A stretch of 64,000 nt of DNA from Lactiplantibacillus brownii (lineage in GTDB: Bacteria > Bacillota > Bacilli > Lactobacillales > Lactobacillaceae), in contig NZ_JAVCWF010000001.1 of the NCBI RefSeq assembly GCF_031085375.1, positions 2,046,001 to 2,110,000 of the forward strand. The letters run 5' to 3'. The stretch's first letter is position 1, and every line of letters starts with the position of its first letter. Made by a program: the position numbers and the translations under genes. This document shows positions 19,156 through 28,641 of the stretch, one piece after another. The notes beneath the pieces are model-generated. The model saw nothing but the letters and a program-made list of their open reading frames with translations, did not search any database and had not been told where the DNA came from.

Positions 19156-20442
19156 CTAGTCGTAATAAGTGTCAAAACGGGATTCAATCGCACGCGCGTG
19201 ACCTTCTAAGCCTTCCACCCGTGCGAGCGTCGTAATTGCTTTAGCTTCCTTAGCTAAGGCTGGTTTCGTATATTGAATAAACGAGGTCCGTTTCACAAAA
19301 TCGTAAACTCCCAGTGGCGATGAGAAACGCGCCGTACCACTCGTTGGTAGAATGTGATTCGGTCCAGCAACATAATCTCCAAGCGGTTCACTGGCGTAGC
19401 GTCCTAAAAAGACTGAACCCGCATTCTTGATCAAATTTAAATATTGCGTTGCATTTTCAAGTTGCACTTCCAAATGTTCAGGAGCAACTGTATTCATCAA
19501 GGCAAACATGTCTTCCACACGATCAACTACCGCAATAAACCCTTTATTGTTCACCGCTGCCGTCGCAATCTCGGTCCGGGGCAACACTTTTAATTGTGAC
19601 GTGACATTCTCACTAACAGCGGTAGCGAGTTTTTGGCTAGTCGTGATCAAGATAGGCCGTGCCAACCGATCGTGTTCTGCCTGGCTCAACAAGTCCGCTG
19701 CCAACTGCCGGGGATCAGCACTCTCATCCGCAATGATGCCAATCTCGGAAGGCCCCGCTACCATATCAATGGCGACCTGACCGAAAACTTGTTTTTTAGC
19801 AGTTGCTACGAAAACATTTCCGGGACCAATGATTTTATCGACTTGCGGGATAGATTCGGTCCCATACGCTAAGGCGGCAATGGCCTGGGCGCCACCAACT
19901 TGATAAATGGCATCCACACCAGCTAGTTTGGCGGCCGCTAAAACTGCGGGATTAATGCCGTCTTTTTGTGGTGGGGTCACCATGATGACTTCCTTCACTC
20001 CCGCAATTTTGGCTGGCAATGCACTCATCAACAAGGTTGATGGATATGCCGCGGTGCCACCAGGAACATACAACCCGACCCGATTTAACGGGGTCAACTT
20101 TTGCCCGCGTAGCACCCCAGGTTGTTCGGCGTCGATGAATCCGGTGGCCTGCTCTTTTTCGTGAAAGCTGGTAATATTGCGTTTGGCAAGTTGTAGCGCG
20201 GCCTTCACCTCTGGATCTAATTGGTCATACGCGGCATCAATCGTTGCCGTTTCAAGTTTGAAGTCATCAATAGTGACGCCGTCAAATTGTTGCTCATAGG
20301 CTTTCAAAGCCTGATCACCATTTTTGATCACAGTTGCAATAATGGCCTGCACGGCAGTGACGACTTTAGGATCGGTCAACTGTTGTGTTTTGGTCTGAAC
20401 TAATTTTTTTAAACTGGCTAAATCTTCATTAATAATTTTCAT
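19156..20442 (-). CDS. hisD: Histidinol dehydrogenase
   Basis: Zinc enzyme for the last two oxidations to histidine. 428 residues, the usual length. Visible: [58 protein letters not shown] (metal ligand), and APEHLEVQ with the catalytic Glu-His. Overlaps hisG by 4 bases. Confidence 0.97.
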   Translation of the reverse strand: MKIINEDLASLKKLVQTKTQQLTDPKVVTAVQAIIATVIKNGDQALKAYEQQFDGVTIDDFKLETATIDAAYDQLDPEVKAALQLAKRNITSFHEKEQATGFIDAEQPGVLRGQKLTPLNRVGLYVPGGTAAYPSTLLMSALPAKIAGVKEVIMVTPPQKDGINPAVLAAAKLAGVDAIYQVGGAQAIAALAYGTESIPQVDKIIGPGNVFVATAKKQVFGQVAIDMVAGPSEIGIIADESADPRQLAADLLSQAEHDRLARPILITTSQKLATAVSENVTSQLKVLPRTEIATAAVNNKGFIAVVDRVEDMFALMNTVAPEHLEVQLENATQYLNLIKNAGSVFLGRYASEPLGDYVAGPNHILPTSGTARFSSPLGVYDFVKRTSFIQYTKPALAKEAKAITTLARVEGLEGHARAIESRFDTYYD

Positions 20443-21098
20443 TTAAGCGACTCCTTCATGTTGGCTGATGGAACAACTGTGGCTAATCGATCGACTAAGT
20501 CATAAATCGCAGCTGGATGTTGTTTTAACGCCAAGCGATTAACGACCAAGCGCGTCGACACTGGTTGCAAATAATCAAAGATTTTTAAGTGATTCTCGCG
20601 TAAGGTGGTGCCAGTCTCGGTAATATCAACGATGGCATCCGCCAAGCCGGTCAAAGGGGCCAATTCGACTGATCCTTCGATCTTAATGATTTCCACATCT
20701 TGTCCGAGTTGATCAAAATAGCGTTTCGTAATCAACGGATATTTAGTCCCAATGATTTTGCGTTTGGGCGCTTCGGGATCAAAGTCCGCGGTTGAAGCTA
20801 GTATGAATTGGCACTGTCCCACGCCCAAGTCCAACAATTCATATTGAGTACTGCGATGCTCGACTAAAATGTCACTGCCAACGATCCCAATATCTGCGGC
20901 ACCCCGTTCCAGAAAAGTCGTGACATCTGGGCCTTTGGCTAAAATAAATTCATAGGGTTGCGTTAGTGACTCAAAGATCAAGCGGCGTTGTTTGTGGCGA
21001 ATCAACGTGCAGTCGATGCCAGCTTGTTCCAATAATGGGATGACTTGTTGTTCCACGCGGCCTTTCGTTAAGGCTATTTTCAAACGAGCTTCACTCAT
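20439..21098 (-). CDS. hisG: ATP phosphoribosyltransferase, short form
   Basis: First committed enzyme of histidine synthesis. 219 residues, so it lacks the C-terminal regulatory domain of the long form and needs HisZ, which is the gene immediately upstream with an 8-base overlap. Motifs: ALTKGRVEQQ, GAADIGIVGSDIL, and the PRPP site DAIVDITETGTTLREN. Confidence 0.97.
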   Translation of the reverse strand: MSEARLKIALTKGRVEQQVIPLLEQAGIDCTLIRHKQRRLIFESLTQPYEFILAKGPDVTTFLERGAADIGIVGSDILVEHRSTQYELLDLGVGQCQFILASTADFDPEAPKRKIIGTKYPLITKRYFDQLGQDVEIIKIEGSVELAPLTGLADAIVDITETGTTLRENHLKIFDYLQPVSTRLVVNRLALKQHPAAIYDLVDRLATVVPSANMKESLK

Positions 21099-22242
21099 CT
21101 AACTCACCTTCCGTCAAATCAATTAAAGTTGCGCCGCGTTGCAATGCTTCTGCTCGCGCCGTTGGCAAATCGGACGCTAAGCTCAGTTGCGCTTGCGGTG
21201 TCTTTGCTAACAGGCGCTCGGCTTGGCGCCACTGTTGTGGTTCAAAATAAATCAACTGCTGGATTGCGGCCGGGGCCTGCGATAAAGCTAGAGTCGTTAA
21301 GAGATCCACATCCAATCCCATTCCCACAGCTGGTTCATTTTTCGCTTGGAAGTTTGCCAGCAATTGATCATAGCGTCCGCCGCTGAACAGATAACCCGCA
21401 CCCGCCTGTGAATAACCCCGAAACGTCAAGCCGGTATAATACTTCTGTGGCGCTTGACTACTCAAGTCCACCGAGACAGCCTGGTCGGGCATCGTTTTCG
21501 CCATCCAATCAACCACCGTGCGTAGCCGACCAATCCCCGGAGTTACGCTTTCAGGTAATGGCGCCGCTCGTAATTGGTTAAAGATCACCGCTGGTTGGCC
21601 GAATAATCGTGGCCATCTTTCTAAGAAATCAAACAAGGGATTATCCCGAAACGCCGCAATTAGTGCCGCATATTTTGGCACCTGCTTATTGAACAGCGCC
21701 CATTTTATGTCAGCTTGCTGGGCCACATCCGTGGTCAAACTAGCGACGACTTGTTGTGCGAACTGCGCGTCACCTAATTCGATTTCAACCGCATCATCGA
21801 TTAATTCCGAGCTCAACTGATTCGCAATCGTCAAACACTCCAATTCAGCCTTGATAGCCGCGTAACCAATCAACTCGACTCCGGCTTGCGTGATTTGATT
21901 ATAAGAACCGGACAACCGTCGACTGACACGGAAGATGTCCCCTACATACCCAAACTTTTGCGGCAACGGCACCTTGGTTGCACTGAGAAATCGGGCAATC
22001 GGCAAAGTCATATCTGGCCGTAAAACCAACGTTTGTCCTTCTGGATCTAATAACCGGTAATACTGATAATTGCCCATTTGATACGGGCTAAACACGGCTT
22101 GGTTTTCAAGCAACGGCGTCGCAATTGGTGCCAAGCCACGCTGTCTGAAATGGGCCTGAATCACCGAAATTAACTGTTGTTTGGTAGCCGCTCGACGGCC
22201 AAATTCATCACGCGTTCCGAGTGGTAATAGATTGCTTAACAT
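21091..22242 (-). CDS. hisZ: ATP phosphoribosyltransferase regulatory subunit
   Basis: Catalytically dead relative of histidyl-tRNA synthetase that binds short HisG and gives histidine feedback. About 383 residues. HisRS-like motif 2 remains (DPEGQTLVLRPDMTLPIAR; KFGYVGDIFRVSRR) along with AGVELIGY and YTGLTFRGY; the anticodon domain is absent. ATG 22242 has AAGGAGG 8 bases before; the TTG two codons earlier is too close. First gene of the operon. Confidence 0.95.
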   Translation of the reverse strand: MLSNLLPLGTRDEFGRRAATKQQLISVIQAHFRQRGLAPIATPLLENQAVFSPYQMGNYQYYRLLDPEGQTLVLRPDMTLPIARFLSATKVPLPQKFGYVGDIFRVSRRLSGSYNQITQAGVELIGYAAIKAELECLTIANQLSSELIDDAVEIELGDAQFAQQVVASLTTDVAQQADIKWALFNKQVPKYAALIAAFRDNPLFDFLERWPRLFGQPAVIFNQLRAAPLPESVTPGIGRLRTVVDWMAKTMPDQAVSVDLSSQAPQKYYTGLTFRGYSQAGAGYLFSGGRYDQLLANFQAKNEPAVGMGLDVDLLTTLALSQAPAAIQQLIYFEPQQWRQAERLLAKTPQAQLSLASDLPTARAEALQRGATLIDLTEGELDE

Positions 22243-22329
22243 TGCCAACGCCTCCTTGATTAATGTTCATGGCTTACCCTGGTGCTTTCATTGCTGACGA
22301 CTTCGTTCATCCGAAACGGGCGCGACCAC

Positions 22330-22620
22330 AGGATACAAAAAAACGCCCTCAGCAAAATAATTCTGCTAAAAGGACGTTTACACGTGGTGCCACCTTATTT
22401 CGTTGCCAGCTCACACTGGTAACCTCTTGTTGACGCGAAGTCAACTTGGATAACGAAACCATTCGGCTAAGGCTAGTCAGTCTGGTTCACCTTAGCAGTT
22501 CATAGATGTGTGTTCATTAGGACTGTCCGCTTGGTTCTCAGCTGCCCAAGCTCTCTGGATGAGGAATGTCTTAATTACTTTTTCTAATCACAACCGTTTA
22601 TTAAAATTTGATTAGTTATT
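22330..22620 (-). promoter_or_regulatory. T-box riboswitch, histidine-type
   Basis: Leader of the his operon. T-box sequence AAGGTGGCACCACGTG (minus strand, 22396-22381), then a terminator with arms near AACGTCCTTTTAGCA and TGCTGAGGGCGTT and a 7-T run ending near 22336. Stem I shows the AGAGAGC bulge (near 22556-22550). The specifier is placed at CAC (22512-22510) after GAA, a His codon, which matches the operon. Confidence 0.88.
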
Positions 22621-22633
22621 TAATTTAAAACTC

Positions 22634-22662
22634 ATTCTAGTGATTACTCGCACGATTGTCAA
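22634..22662 (-). promoter_or_regulatory. Promoter of the his operon
   Basis: Minus-strand TTGACA (22662-22657), 17 bases, TAGAAT (22639-22634). The -35 box overlaps the stop codon of the histidinol phosphatase gene upstream (TGA at 22661-22659). Confidence 0.78.
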
Positions 22663-23495
22663 CCATTAATTAATTTTTTAATTAAATGTTGCCCACGACC
22701 CACACTGATGATGTCATGCGCATCAGAGCCATAGATCAGCGGAATACCACGTTTTTGAGCCGCCTTTAAGATCTGATCTCCAGGGTAAAAATCATTACAA
22801 AATGGTTTATACAAACCGGCTAAATTTAAATCAAGTTCCCGGTTTTGACTTTGGATGGTGTCTAAGATTTGTCCGACTAACTTTAAATTCGCTGCGTCCA
22901 ACGGCGCTGTGAGTCCAAAATAATCTTGATACTTACGAACGAGACTCATATGACCGATTCGTTGCGGCGCATACGGTCCAAGGTCGGCTTGAACGGATGC
23001 CAAAACCGTTTGGTAATAGTGGGCAAACAGCATTTGCGGCTCAGACAGCCAATGGCCAAAGCCAGCCGCAAAATCAGTCGTCCCGTTATCGACACACCAG
23101 AACTGTTGTTGCTTTCCCTGCATAAAGTGCACCGATAAAATGCTTTCTTGCGTCTTTGGACCATAGGTGTTCATAAAGTTGCGTGTCCACTCAATATGGT
23201 CCGGTAAAAAATCCACTTCAAAGCCAATCGAGATCTCGATTTGATCCGCGTAGGTCGCTTGCAATTGGCGCGCTAACGTCAAATAGGCTGGGACTTGTGC
23301 CATCGTCAATGACGCTTGCGTAAAGCCAGTCGGATCACCAGCATATTGGCGTTCAAAGGCTGGCGGTAAGGGGGCATGTTCCGTCAGACAATACTTTTTT
23401 AGACCGATTTTAATGGCGCGTTGCACCATCTTTTCGGTACTTTCGCCACTCCCATGGGGGCAAAGCTCCGTGTGCGTGTGTCCATCCATTAGCAT
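22659..23495 (-). CDS. hisK: Histidinol-phosphatase, PHP family
   Basis: Removes phosphate from histidinol phosphate, completing the pathway whose other enzymes lie just downstream. 278 residues. PHP-domain metal motifs are complete: DGHTHTELCPHG at the N-terminus, LTEHAP, GFEVDFLP, SVHF and the C-terminal YGSDAHD. ATG 23495 follows GAGGTGAG. It has no shared T-box with the operon: the his promoter starts inside its last codons. Symbol hisK is used for Gram-positive PHP-type enzymes (also called hisJ). Confidence 0.93.
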   Translation of the reverse strand: MLMDGHTHTELCPHGSGESTEKMVQRAIKIGLKKYCLTEHAPLPPAFERQYAGDPTGFTQASLTMAQVPAYLTLARQLQATYADQIEISIGFEVDFLPDHIEWTRNFMNTYGPKTQESILSVHFMQGKQQQFWCVDNGTTDFAAGFGHWLSEPQMLFAHYYQTVLASVQADLGPYAPQRIGHMSLVRKYQDYFGLTAPLDAANLKLVGQILDTIQSQNRELDLNLAGLYKPFCNDFYPGDQILKAAQKRGIPLIYGSDAHDIISVGRGQHLIKKLING

Positions 23496-23719
23496 TTTCT
23501 CACCTCATTTTAATAATTGTCCACTATTCAAACACAGATTTTGCTCAATTGCAATCAACTGCGACCTAATCTGAGTTTTGCAAATACGACCAGCAATTGA
23601 CAAAAATCACTAAGTTTTCACTAATTTAGTTATATTATTCGAAAAAAAAGCTTATTAACCATCATTCAATCACAATTATCCGGTACAATGGCCTTAACCA
23701 ATCAACAGGGGGCCGTCAC

Positions 23720-24883
23720 ATGCATGAAATCATCAGTAAACTTTATCAATTAGCCTTATCCAGCCATATCGTGAGTGCCCTTTTGGAACCAGTGCACATC
23801 ATTATTTTGGCATTACCATTTATCACACTTTTGGTTGCAATGGCCGTTTTAGCCCTGCAACTGCAAACTAAAAAATCACTCACCGAACGAAATATCATTG
23901 GGACCTACTCCTTTATTTGGTATTTAGCTGCGGCCTACTTGCTCATTATTTTGCCTCTACCGACGCGTAGTTCCGTTGCGAGCTTAGCAACAGCGGAATA
24001 CAATCTGCAGCCATTTTTCTTCTTAACTCAACTCAAACAACTAACCCCTTTTCAATTTAGTGATCCCAGCACTTGGTTAGCTGCCATCAAGTCGTCCACG
24101 TTTTTCCAGCCGTTCTTCAATGTGCTGTTCTTCATGCCAATCGGTGCTTACTTAAAATGGCGCCATCATTGGCCACTCTGGCTCATCACGCTGACCAGTT
24201 TCACGATTTCATTATTCTTTGAAACCACTCAGCTCACTGGATTATATGGCTACTATTCGCGGGCCTATCGGATGTTTGACGTCGATGACTTAATGATGAA
24301 CACGCTGGGGGGCGTCGTTGGGGCACTGGTCTTAGGCGTCATTCCCAGAAAATGGCGTGAAACCGATCACTCGAACGCACTCACCCAAGAATCACATCCA
24401 ATCAACTGGCGTCGAATCTTCGCATTGATCATTGATTGGGGGCTGATTGCAGCCTTTGATATCGTGTATTTCGTGCTCGTCAAACACTTTACTTGGCCGC
24501 TCCCCCACGATCCACGCTGGCTGTATTTGGCGAATATTTTCCTATTCTTCTGGTTGCCTGCTTGGTTGAACCATGGCAAAACGCTGGGCGGCCTGCTATT
24601 TAATAGTCGTATCGTCAGTATTAATGGCGAAAAAGCCAATGGTCTCCAGTTATTGATCCATTATGGTGGCCTTTATTTGATCAGTCTGCCACTGTTGTTT
24701 TTAGACCTATGGCTCTTCAATCAACTGGGTGATATGCCAAGCGCCTCACTCAATCGTTTGGACGTTTACCTCGTGCTTGTCTCACTTTTATTGCTGATTA
24801 TTAGTTATGATCTGATTCTGACATTTTTCAGTCGTCACCATCAACTCTGGTGTGAACGGCTCAGCCGAACGACGGTTAACTAA
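23720..24883 (+). CDS. VanZ-RDD membrane protein
   Basis: 387-residue integral membrane protein made of two parts. The first half is VanZ-like (FFNVLFFMPIGAYLKWR, SLFFETTQLTGLYGYYSRAYRMFDVDDLMMNTLGGVVG), a family linked to teicoplanin resistance but mostly of unknown role. The second half (from about residue 230) is an RDD-type domain (RRIFALIIDWGLIAAFD; GKTLGGLLFNSRIVS) with further membrane helices. ATG 23720 follows AGGGGG. Monocistronic as far as I can see. Confidence 0.85.
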   Translation: MHEIISKLYQLALSSHIVSALLEPVHIIILALPFITLLVAMAVLALQLQTKKSLTERNIIGTYSFIWYLAAAYLLIILPLPTRSSVASLATAEYNLQPFFFLTQLKQLTPFQFSDPSTWLAAIKSSTFFQPFFNVLFFMPIGAYLKWRHHWPLWLITLTSFTISLFFETTQLTGLYGYYSRAYRMFDVDDLMMNTLGGVVGALVLGVIPRKWRETDHSNALTQESHPINWRRIFALIIDWGLIAAFDIVYFVLVKHFTWPLPHDPRWLYLANIFLFFWLPAWLNHGKTLGGLLFNSRIVSINGEKANGLQLLIHYGGLYLISLPLLFLDLWLFNQLGDMPSASLNRLDVYLVLVSLLLLIISYDLILTFFSRHHQLWCERLSRTTVN

Positions 24884-24952
24884 AACTGACTTTGCGTTGG
24901 GTCTTAAATCATGGTAAATTGAGAGTAAATCAAAACTCTGGAAGTTATAAAA

Positions 24953-25861
24953 ATGATAAAAGTACAAGCATTAAGCGATGACTTTCGTTGGGTCGCCGTG
25001 AACAACTATACTGACAATGATTACAGCCAGCTAGTGAATGAAGAAGGCGTCACCGATGAGATGCTCGGCTACGCAACCGACCAACATGAACGTGGTCGGT
25101 TGGAATATGACGCCAAGAGCGCGATCACGACGATTATTTTTGATGTGGTCACTCATAATGATGACGAAGGCACTTATACGGCCCAGGTGAGTTTTATGTT
25201 GGTCGACCGGACGCTCTTAACGTTCACCACTGATCATACTGATTATGTCGAAGACTTGCTCGCTGACGTGATTGATGCGGACTGGGAAAAGGTCCAACAT
25301 CCGTTTGATTATATTTTTGACGTCTTATATAAATTATCTCGTCAATATTTCCAAGCAATTAATAAAATCAACAAAGAACGTCAAGATATCCAATTAAAGA
25401 TGCGCAAACAAATTCAACGCTCGGTGATTATTCAGTTAATGGAATTAGAAACTACCCTAGTTTACTTTTTGACTTCACTTAAAACGAATAACGATTTGCT
25501 ACAACAGCTCAAACGCTTTGGTCCAATCAAATTTTCTGCACGCCAAAAAGAACGCCTCGATGACATCATCGTCGAAGCGCAACAAGGGTTGGAAATGGCT
25601 AATATTGCGTCTGATATTATTGGTCGGGTCTCAAACGCCTATTCGAACATTTTGGATAACAGTTTGAACAACACCATGTGGCTACTGACCATTTTTTCCA
25701 TCGTATTGACAATGCCTAATATCGTCTTCGGCTTTTTCGGTCAAAACGTGGACTTACCCTTCATGAAAAACCCCTTCGGTTGGGAGATCACCGTAGTCAT
25801 TGCGATTGCGCTCTGTGCCCTGACCGTGTGGCTGCTCCGTCGTAATTCGTTCCGCAAATAA
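24953..25861 (+). CDS. CorA family divalent cation transporter, GQN variant
   Basis: 302-residue CorA-like protein: a long alpha/beta cytoplasmic domain, a coiled helix rich in charged residues (about 130-230) and two C-terminal membrane helices ending in RRNSFRK. The pore signature that is usually GMN reads FGFFGQN here (before VDLPFMKNP), so Met is replaced by Gln at the selectivity loop. Magnesium transport is the family role; the substitution leaves substrate open. RBS GGAAG before ATG 24953. Confidence 0.87.
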   Translation: MIKVQALSDDFRWVAVNNYTDNDYSQLVNEEGVTDEMLGYATDQHERGRLEYDAKSAITTIIFDVVTHNDDEGTYTAQVSFMLVDRTLLTFTTDHTDYVEDLLADVIDADWEKVQHPFDYIFDVLYKLSRQYFQAINKINKERQDIQLKMRKQIQRSVIIQLMELETTLVYFLTSLKTNNDLLQQLKRFGPIKFSARQKERLDDIIVEAQQGLEMANIASDIIGRVSNAYSNILDNSLNNTMWLLTIFSIVLTMPNIVFGFFGQNVDLPFMKNPFGWEITVVIAIALCALTVWLLRRNSFRK

Positions 25862-25884
25862 TTAAATTGAAAGCTGGTTTTAAG

Positions 25885-26232
25885 ATGCCAAGTCGTGTCA
25901 ACGTTACTGATACCGCAGATTACATTAGTAAGGCGGCCCCCGCCGCCCAGCCAATTCTACGCAGTCTGACCCAATTAATTACCACTGAGCTCCCGTCAGC
26001 CACTCCCAAGATTAAATGGCATTTGCCATTTTGGGATTTAGATCAAAAGTACGTCAGTGTGGCGGGCTACAAGGCCCACGTCAGTTTAAGTATTTCTGAA
26101 GAACTTCCCGAAACACTTTTAGCCACCGCTAAAGCTCAAGGTTACGTTACGGGTCAAAAACGCTTAAACATTGGTTTAGATCAAGCCGTTCCCGCTGAAT
26201 TAGTGAAAGCCATTTTAGCCTTGTTAAACTAA
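25885..26232 (+). CDS. DUF1801 family protein
   Basis: Small cytoplasmic protein (about 115 residues) of the DUF1801/YdhG-type fold, with ADYISKAAPAAQPILRSLTQLI, KIKWHLPFW and a Gly-Lys-rich tail. Members have been called iron chaperone-like but the function is not settled. It is 23 bases downstream of corA and likely co-transcribed. The ATG at 25885 is preferred; a TTG at 25867 is in frame but neither has a strong ribosome site. Confidence 0.8.
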   Translation: MPSRVNVTDTADYISKAAPAAQPILRSLTQLITTELPSATPKIKWHLPFWDLDQKYVSVAGYKAHVSLSISEELPETLLATAKAQGYVTGQKRLNIGLDQAVPAELVKAILALLN

Positions 26233-26243
26233 AAAACAACCAT

Positions 26244-26285
26244 AAAAAAATCCGATTACTCAACAATGAGCGACCGGATTTTTTT
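26244..26285. terminator. Bidirectional terminator between DUF1801 gene and asd
   Basis: AAAAAAATCCG ... CGGATTTTTTT with an inner CTC/GAG step. A- and T-runs on both sides allow use from either strand between these convergent genes. Confidence 0.8.
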
Positions 26286-26304
26286 CTGAACGAATTTCAT
26301 CAAA

Positions 26305-27363
26305 CTAAAGATGTAACAGCCCCAATTTGTCCAAGTGTTCTGCAATCTGAACAGAGTTCCAGGCAGCACCCTTTAACATGTTATCTGAAACATCCCACAT
26401 CTGGAAGGCTTGCGGCGTTTCTTGGTCTGGACGAATCCGACCAACAAAAGTATCGCGTGACCCTTCAGCGTTGTGTGCTTGTGGGTAGATCTGATTGTCA
26501 GGATCGTCTTGTAACACGATTCCAGGTGCAGCAGCCAAAGCATCTTGAATGCCCTTGACCGTTGCTTTAGGATCTTCGACTTCAAAGTAAACTGATTCGG
26601 AGTGACTCACTGGCACTGGAATCCGCACACAAGTCGCGGTTACTTTGATATCCTTGCTATCCATATCACCGCCACACATGATCTTTTTCGTTTCATGGAT
26701 CATTTTCCATTCTTCATGGGTGTAGCCGTCTTCTTCAAAGACGTCAATTTGTGGTAACGCGTTGAAGGCAATTGGGTAATGCTTCTTGTCACCTGAAACG
26801 GGTAAGATATGGGCTTCCATCTCTTTACCATCCAAGTAAGCTTGCGTTTCATCACGCAATTCCTTCAAGGCCCGGTTACCCGCACCACTAACCGCTTGAT
26901 ACGTTGAAACAATGACCCGCTTCAACCCAAAGGCTTTACGAATCGGTTCCAAGGCAACCACCATTTGAATCGTCGAGCAGTTTGGATTAGCAATAATCCC
27001 GTGATGTTGATATAAAGCTTTTTCGTTAACTTCGGGCACAACCAACGGAATCTCAGGATCCATTCGGAAAGCACTCGTGTTATCAACGACAACCGCACCA
27101 CGTTTAACGGCTTCAGGGGCGAATTTCTTTGAAACGGAACCACCAGCTGAGAATAAGGCCAAATCAATTCCTTCGAATGATTCAGGAACAGTTTCTTCAA
27201 CGGTTAAATCTTGACCGTTGAATTTGAGCATTTTCCCTGCTGACCGACTTGATGCTAATAGTTTAACCGAGTTAACTGGCAAACTTGTTTGTTCCACCAT
27301 TTTGATCATCCGCGCACCAACTGCGCCAGTTGCACCGACAATCGCGACGTTATATCCACTCAC
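26305..27363 (-). CDS. asd: Aspartate-semialdehyde dehydrogenase
   Basis: Reduces aspartyl phosphate to aspartate semialdehyde for lysine, threonine and methionine; supplies hom in this window. 352 residues. N-terminal NADP motif [11 protein letters not shown], catalytic Cys in [21 protein letters not shown] and the His in [16 protein letters not shown] region. Starts with GTG at 27363 after GAGGTC. Monocistronic by its position. Confidence 0.95.
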   Translation of the reverse strand: MSGYNVAIVGATGAVGARMIKMVEQTSLPVNSVKLLASSRSAGKMLKFNGQDLTVEETVPESFEGIDLALFSAGGSVSKKFAPEAVKRGAVVVDNTSAFRMDPEIPLVVPEVNEKALYQHHGIIANPNCSTIQMVVALEPIRKAFGLKRVIVSTYQAVSGAGNRALKELRDETQAYLDGKEMEAHILPVSGDKKHYPIAFNALPQIDVFEEDGYTHEEWKMIHETKKIMCGGDMDSKDIKVTATCVRIPVPVSHSESVYFEVEDPKATVKGIQDALAAAPGIVLQDDPDNQIYPQAHNAEGSRDTFVGRIRPDQETPQAFQMWDVSDNMLKGAAWNSVQIAEHLDKLGLLHL

Positions 27364-27671
27364 AATGAAGACCTCGCTTTGATAGTTATTGAAACTTTAT
27401 TATAGCACAATTTTAATAATTAGAAACTAATGAGATTATATTAACGGCCTTTTTGTGTAAACGACCGCCCCAGTAAGGACAGTATCTGTCAAAACGCTTA
27501 AACCCGGTACCATCAATCAGGACACTCAGCCATTGCCACCACCCACTTTATCGTCAGTTGTTACTGACCCGCGCGTTCCGGGAGTCGCTTAAACCGTTTT
27601 CTTGGATTTAATAGCCGTATCTGATTGCAAAACCCAGCCAAAGGGTGCATGATGAGTGCCGAGGTGATGAG

Positions 27672-27899
27672 ATGGCATTGGCCAAAGGAAACCGTATTTT
27701 TGCAAACTTCAATCATATTTTAGACACTTTGGAAACTGACTCTGCCAAACTAGTCTCAACTAGCTATCATCAGCTAGCAACCAAGGGAATTGTGCCCACC
27801 GATTTTTCAAAACCACAGAAATCCTCAAAAGCATTGACGATGATGAACGGCATCGATGAATTGGATCAATTATACGCACAACTCAGGAATATTGATTAA
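27672..27899 (+). CDS. Small protein, possible bacteriocin immunity-like
   Basis: 75-residue protein starting MALAKGNRIFANFNHILD, predicted almost wholly helical with a charged, amphipathic pattern ending DELDQLYAQLRNID. Length and helix pattern recall enterocin A / pediocin-type immunity proteins (four-helix bundles), but I see no decisive motif and no bacteriocin gene next to it. ATG 27672 has GAGGTGATGAG before it. A terminator at 27981-28013 follows. The 308 bases upstream (27364-27671) hold no other gene I can support. It could be a truncated remnant. Confidence 0.5.
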   Translation: MALAKGNRIFANFNHILDTLETDSAKLVSTSYHQLATKGIVPTDFSKPQKSSKALTMMNGIDELDQLYAQLRNID

Positions 27900-27980
27900 A
27901 TCATTAACCGGCTTAAGCTTTATTTTGGCTAGCTATCGGTTATAGTATTGTTGTCACAAAACACTAACAATAGCCTCACC

Positions 27981-28013
27981 AAAAGGGAAATCCATCTAGG
28001 GTCTCCCTTTTTT
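27981..28013 (+). terminator. Terminator after the 75-residue ORF
   Basis: AAAGGGA (27982-27988) / TCCCTTT (28004-28010) with a T-run, 82 bases past the stop. Confidence 0.65.
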
Positions 28014-28068
28014 GATTGGTTAATTTGACTAGCACCACACTCTAAAATGCCGGTTAACCATTAAAAAG

Positions 28069-28108
28069 GCTTGTCCAAATTCTAAGCTCTGCTAGAATTT
28101 GGACAAGC
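28069..28108. terminator. Perfect 16-bp hairpin, likely terminator of the 28157-28641 genes
   Basis: GCTTGTCCAAATTCTA (28069-28084) / TAGAATTTGGACAAGC (28093-28108) with an 8-base loop. It lies 49 bases past the stop of the minus-strand membrane peptide. Loop and inner arms resemble those of the 36481-36532 hairpin. Confidence 0.6.
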
Positions 28109-28156
28109 TTTCCACTTTGAAAATTTCATGACTATATTGAAATCAATTAAGCTAAA

Positions 28157-28327
28157 TTATTTTATTAAACGCCTAAACAAACTGATAACAATATAGACAA
28201 TGAGTGTGTAAGCAATACCATTAAATAACATTGACTCAACTCTGGATGCAATAAATGCAGTATAAATTGCGGCCAATACTCCTGCTAACAAAGCTGCAAG
28301 AAAAACAGCTAGGCTACGATTAAGCAA
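28157..28327 (-). CDS. Tiny membrane protein (56 aa)
   Basis: TTG start at 28327 after GGGGGTGG, 19 bases before the end of the upstream gene, suggesting translational coupling. The protein has two hydrophobic segments (AVFLAALLAGVLAAIYTAFI and YTLIVYIVISL) and a basic end FRRLIK. No family recognised. Its pairing with a secreted peptide precursor is the only clue to a role. Confidence 0.5.
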   Translation of the reverse strand: MLNRSLAVFLAALLAGVLAAIYTAFIASRVESMLFNGIAYTLIVYIVISLFRRLIK

Positions 28328-28641
28328 TTACTGCCACCCCCAAGTCCACTGACACTTCCTGTAACAATCTCATCACGGGAAAACGCTCCAGCGGGTAATT
28401 TTAGTACATAGCGATCAGGCGATACAGTAACGTATGGCTCAATTTTTTCCATCTGATTCTGTGTCAGCGGTGTGATACTTTCTTAATTGTTGCCAAACGC
28501 TTGATTTTGAGGGACGTTAACTGGCGTAGTGTTAGCATAACTATTAGTTGGACTTGCGCTAGCGATAATTGTCGCACCTAGAAAAGTTGGCACCAATAAA
28601 GATGTTCCCAAAATGCCATATACCATTGAGCGCTTAACCAT
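28309..28641 (-). pseudogene. Secreted peptide precursor interrupted by an in-frame stop
   Basis: From ATG 28641 the frame reads a clear signal peptide (MVKRSMVYGILGTSLLVPTF, then ASAS and SYAN), reaches TAA at 28485-28483 after QAFGNN, and continues in the same frame without further stops to TAG at 28311-28309. The second part has the compact motif ITPLTQNQMEKIEPYVTV and ends SGLGGGSNCLIVA. A single base change would restore a 110-residue secreted protein. The PYVxV segment followed by YVLKLPAGA recalls small secreted proteins of lactic acid bacteria of unknown role. Read as a pseudogene; a truncated 52-residue peptide is the alternative. Confidence 0.7.
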
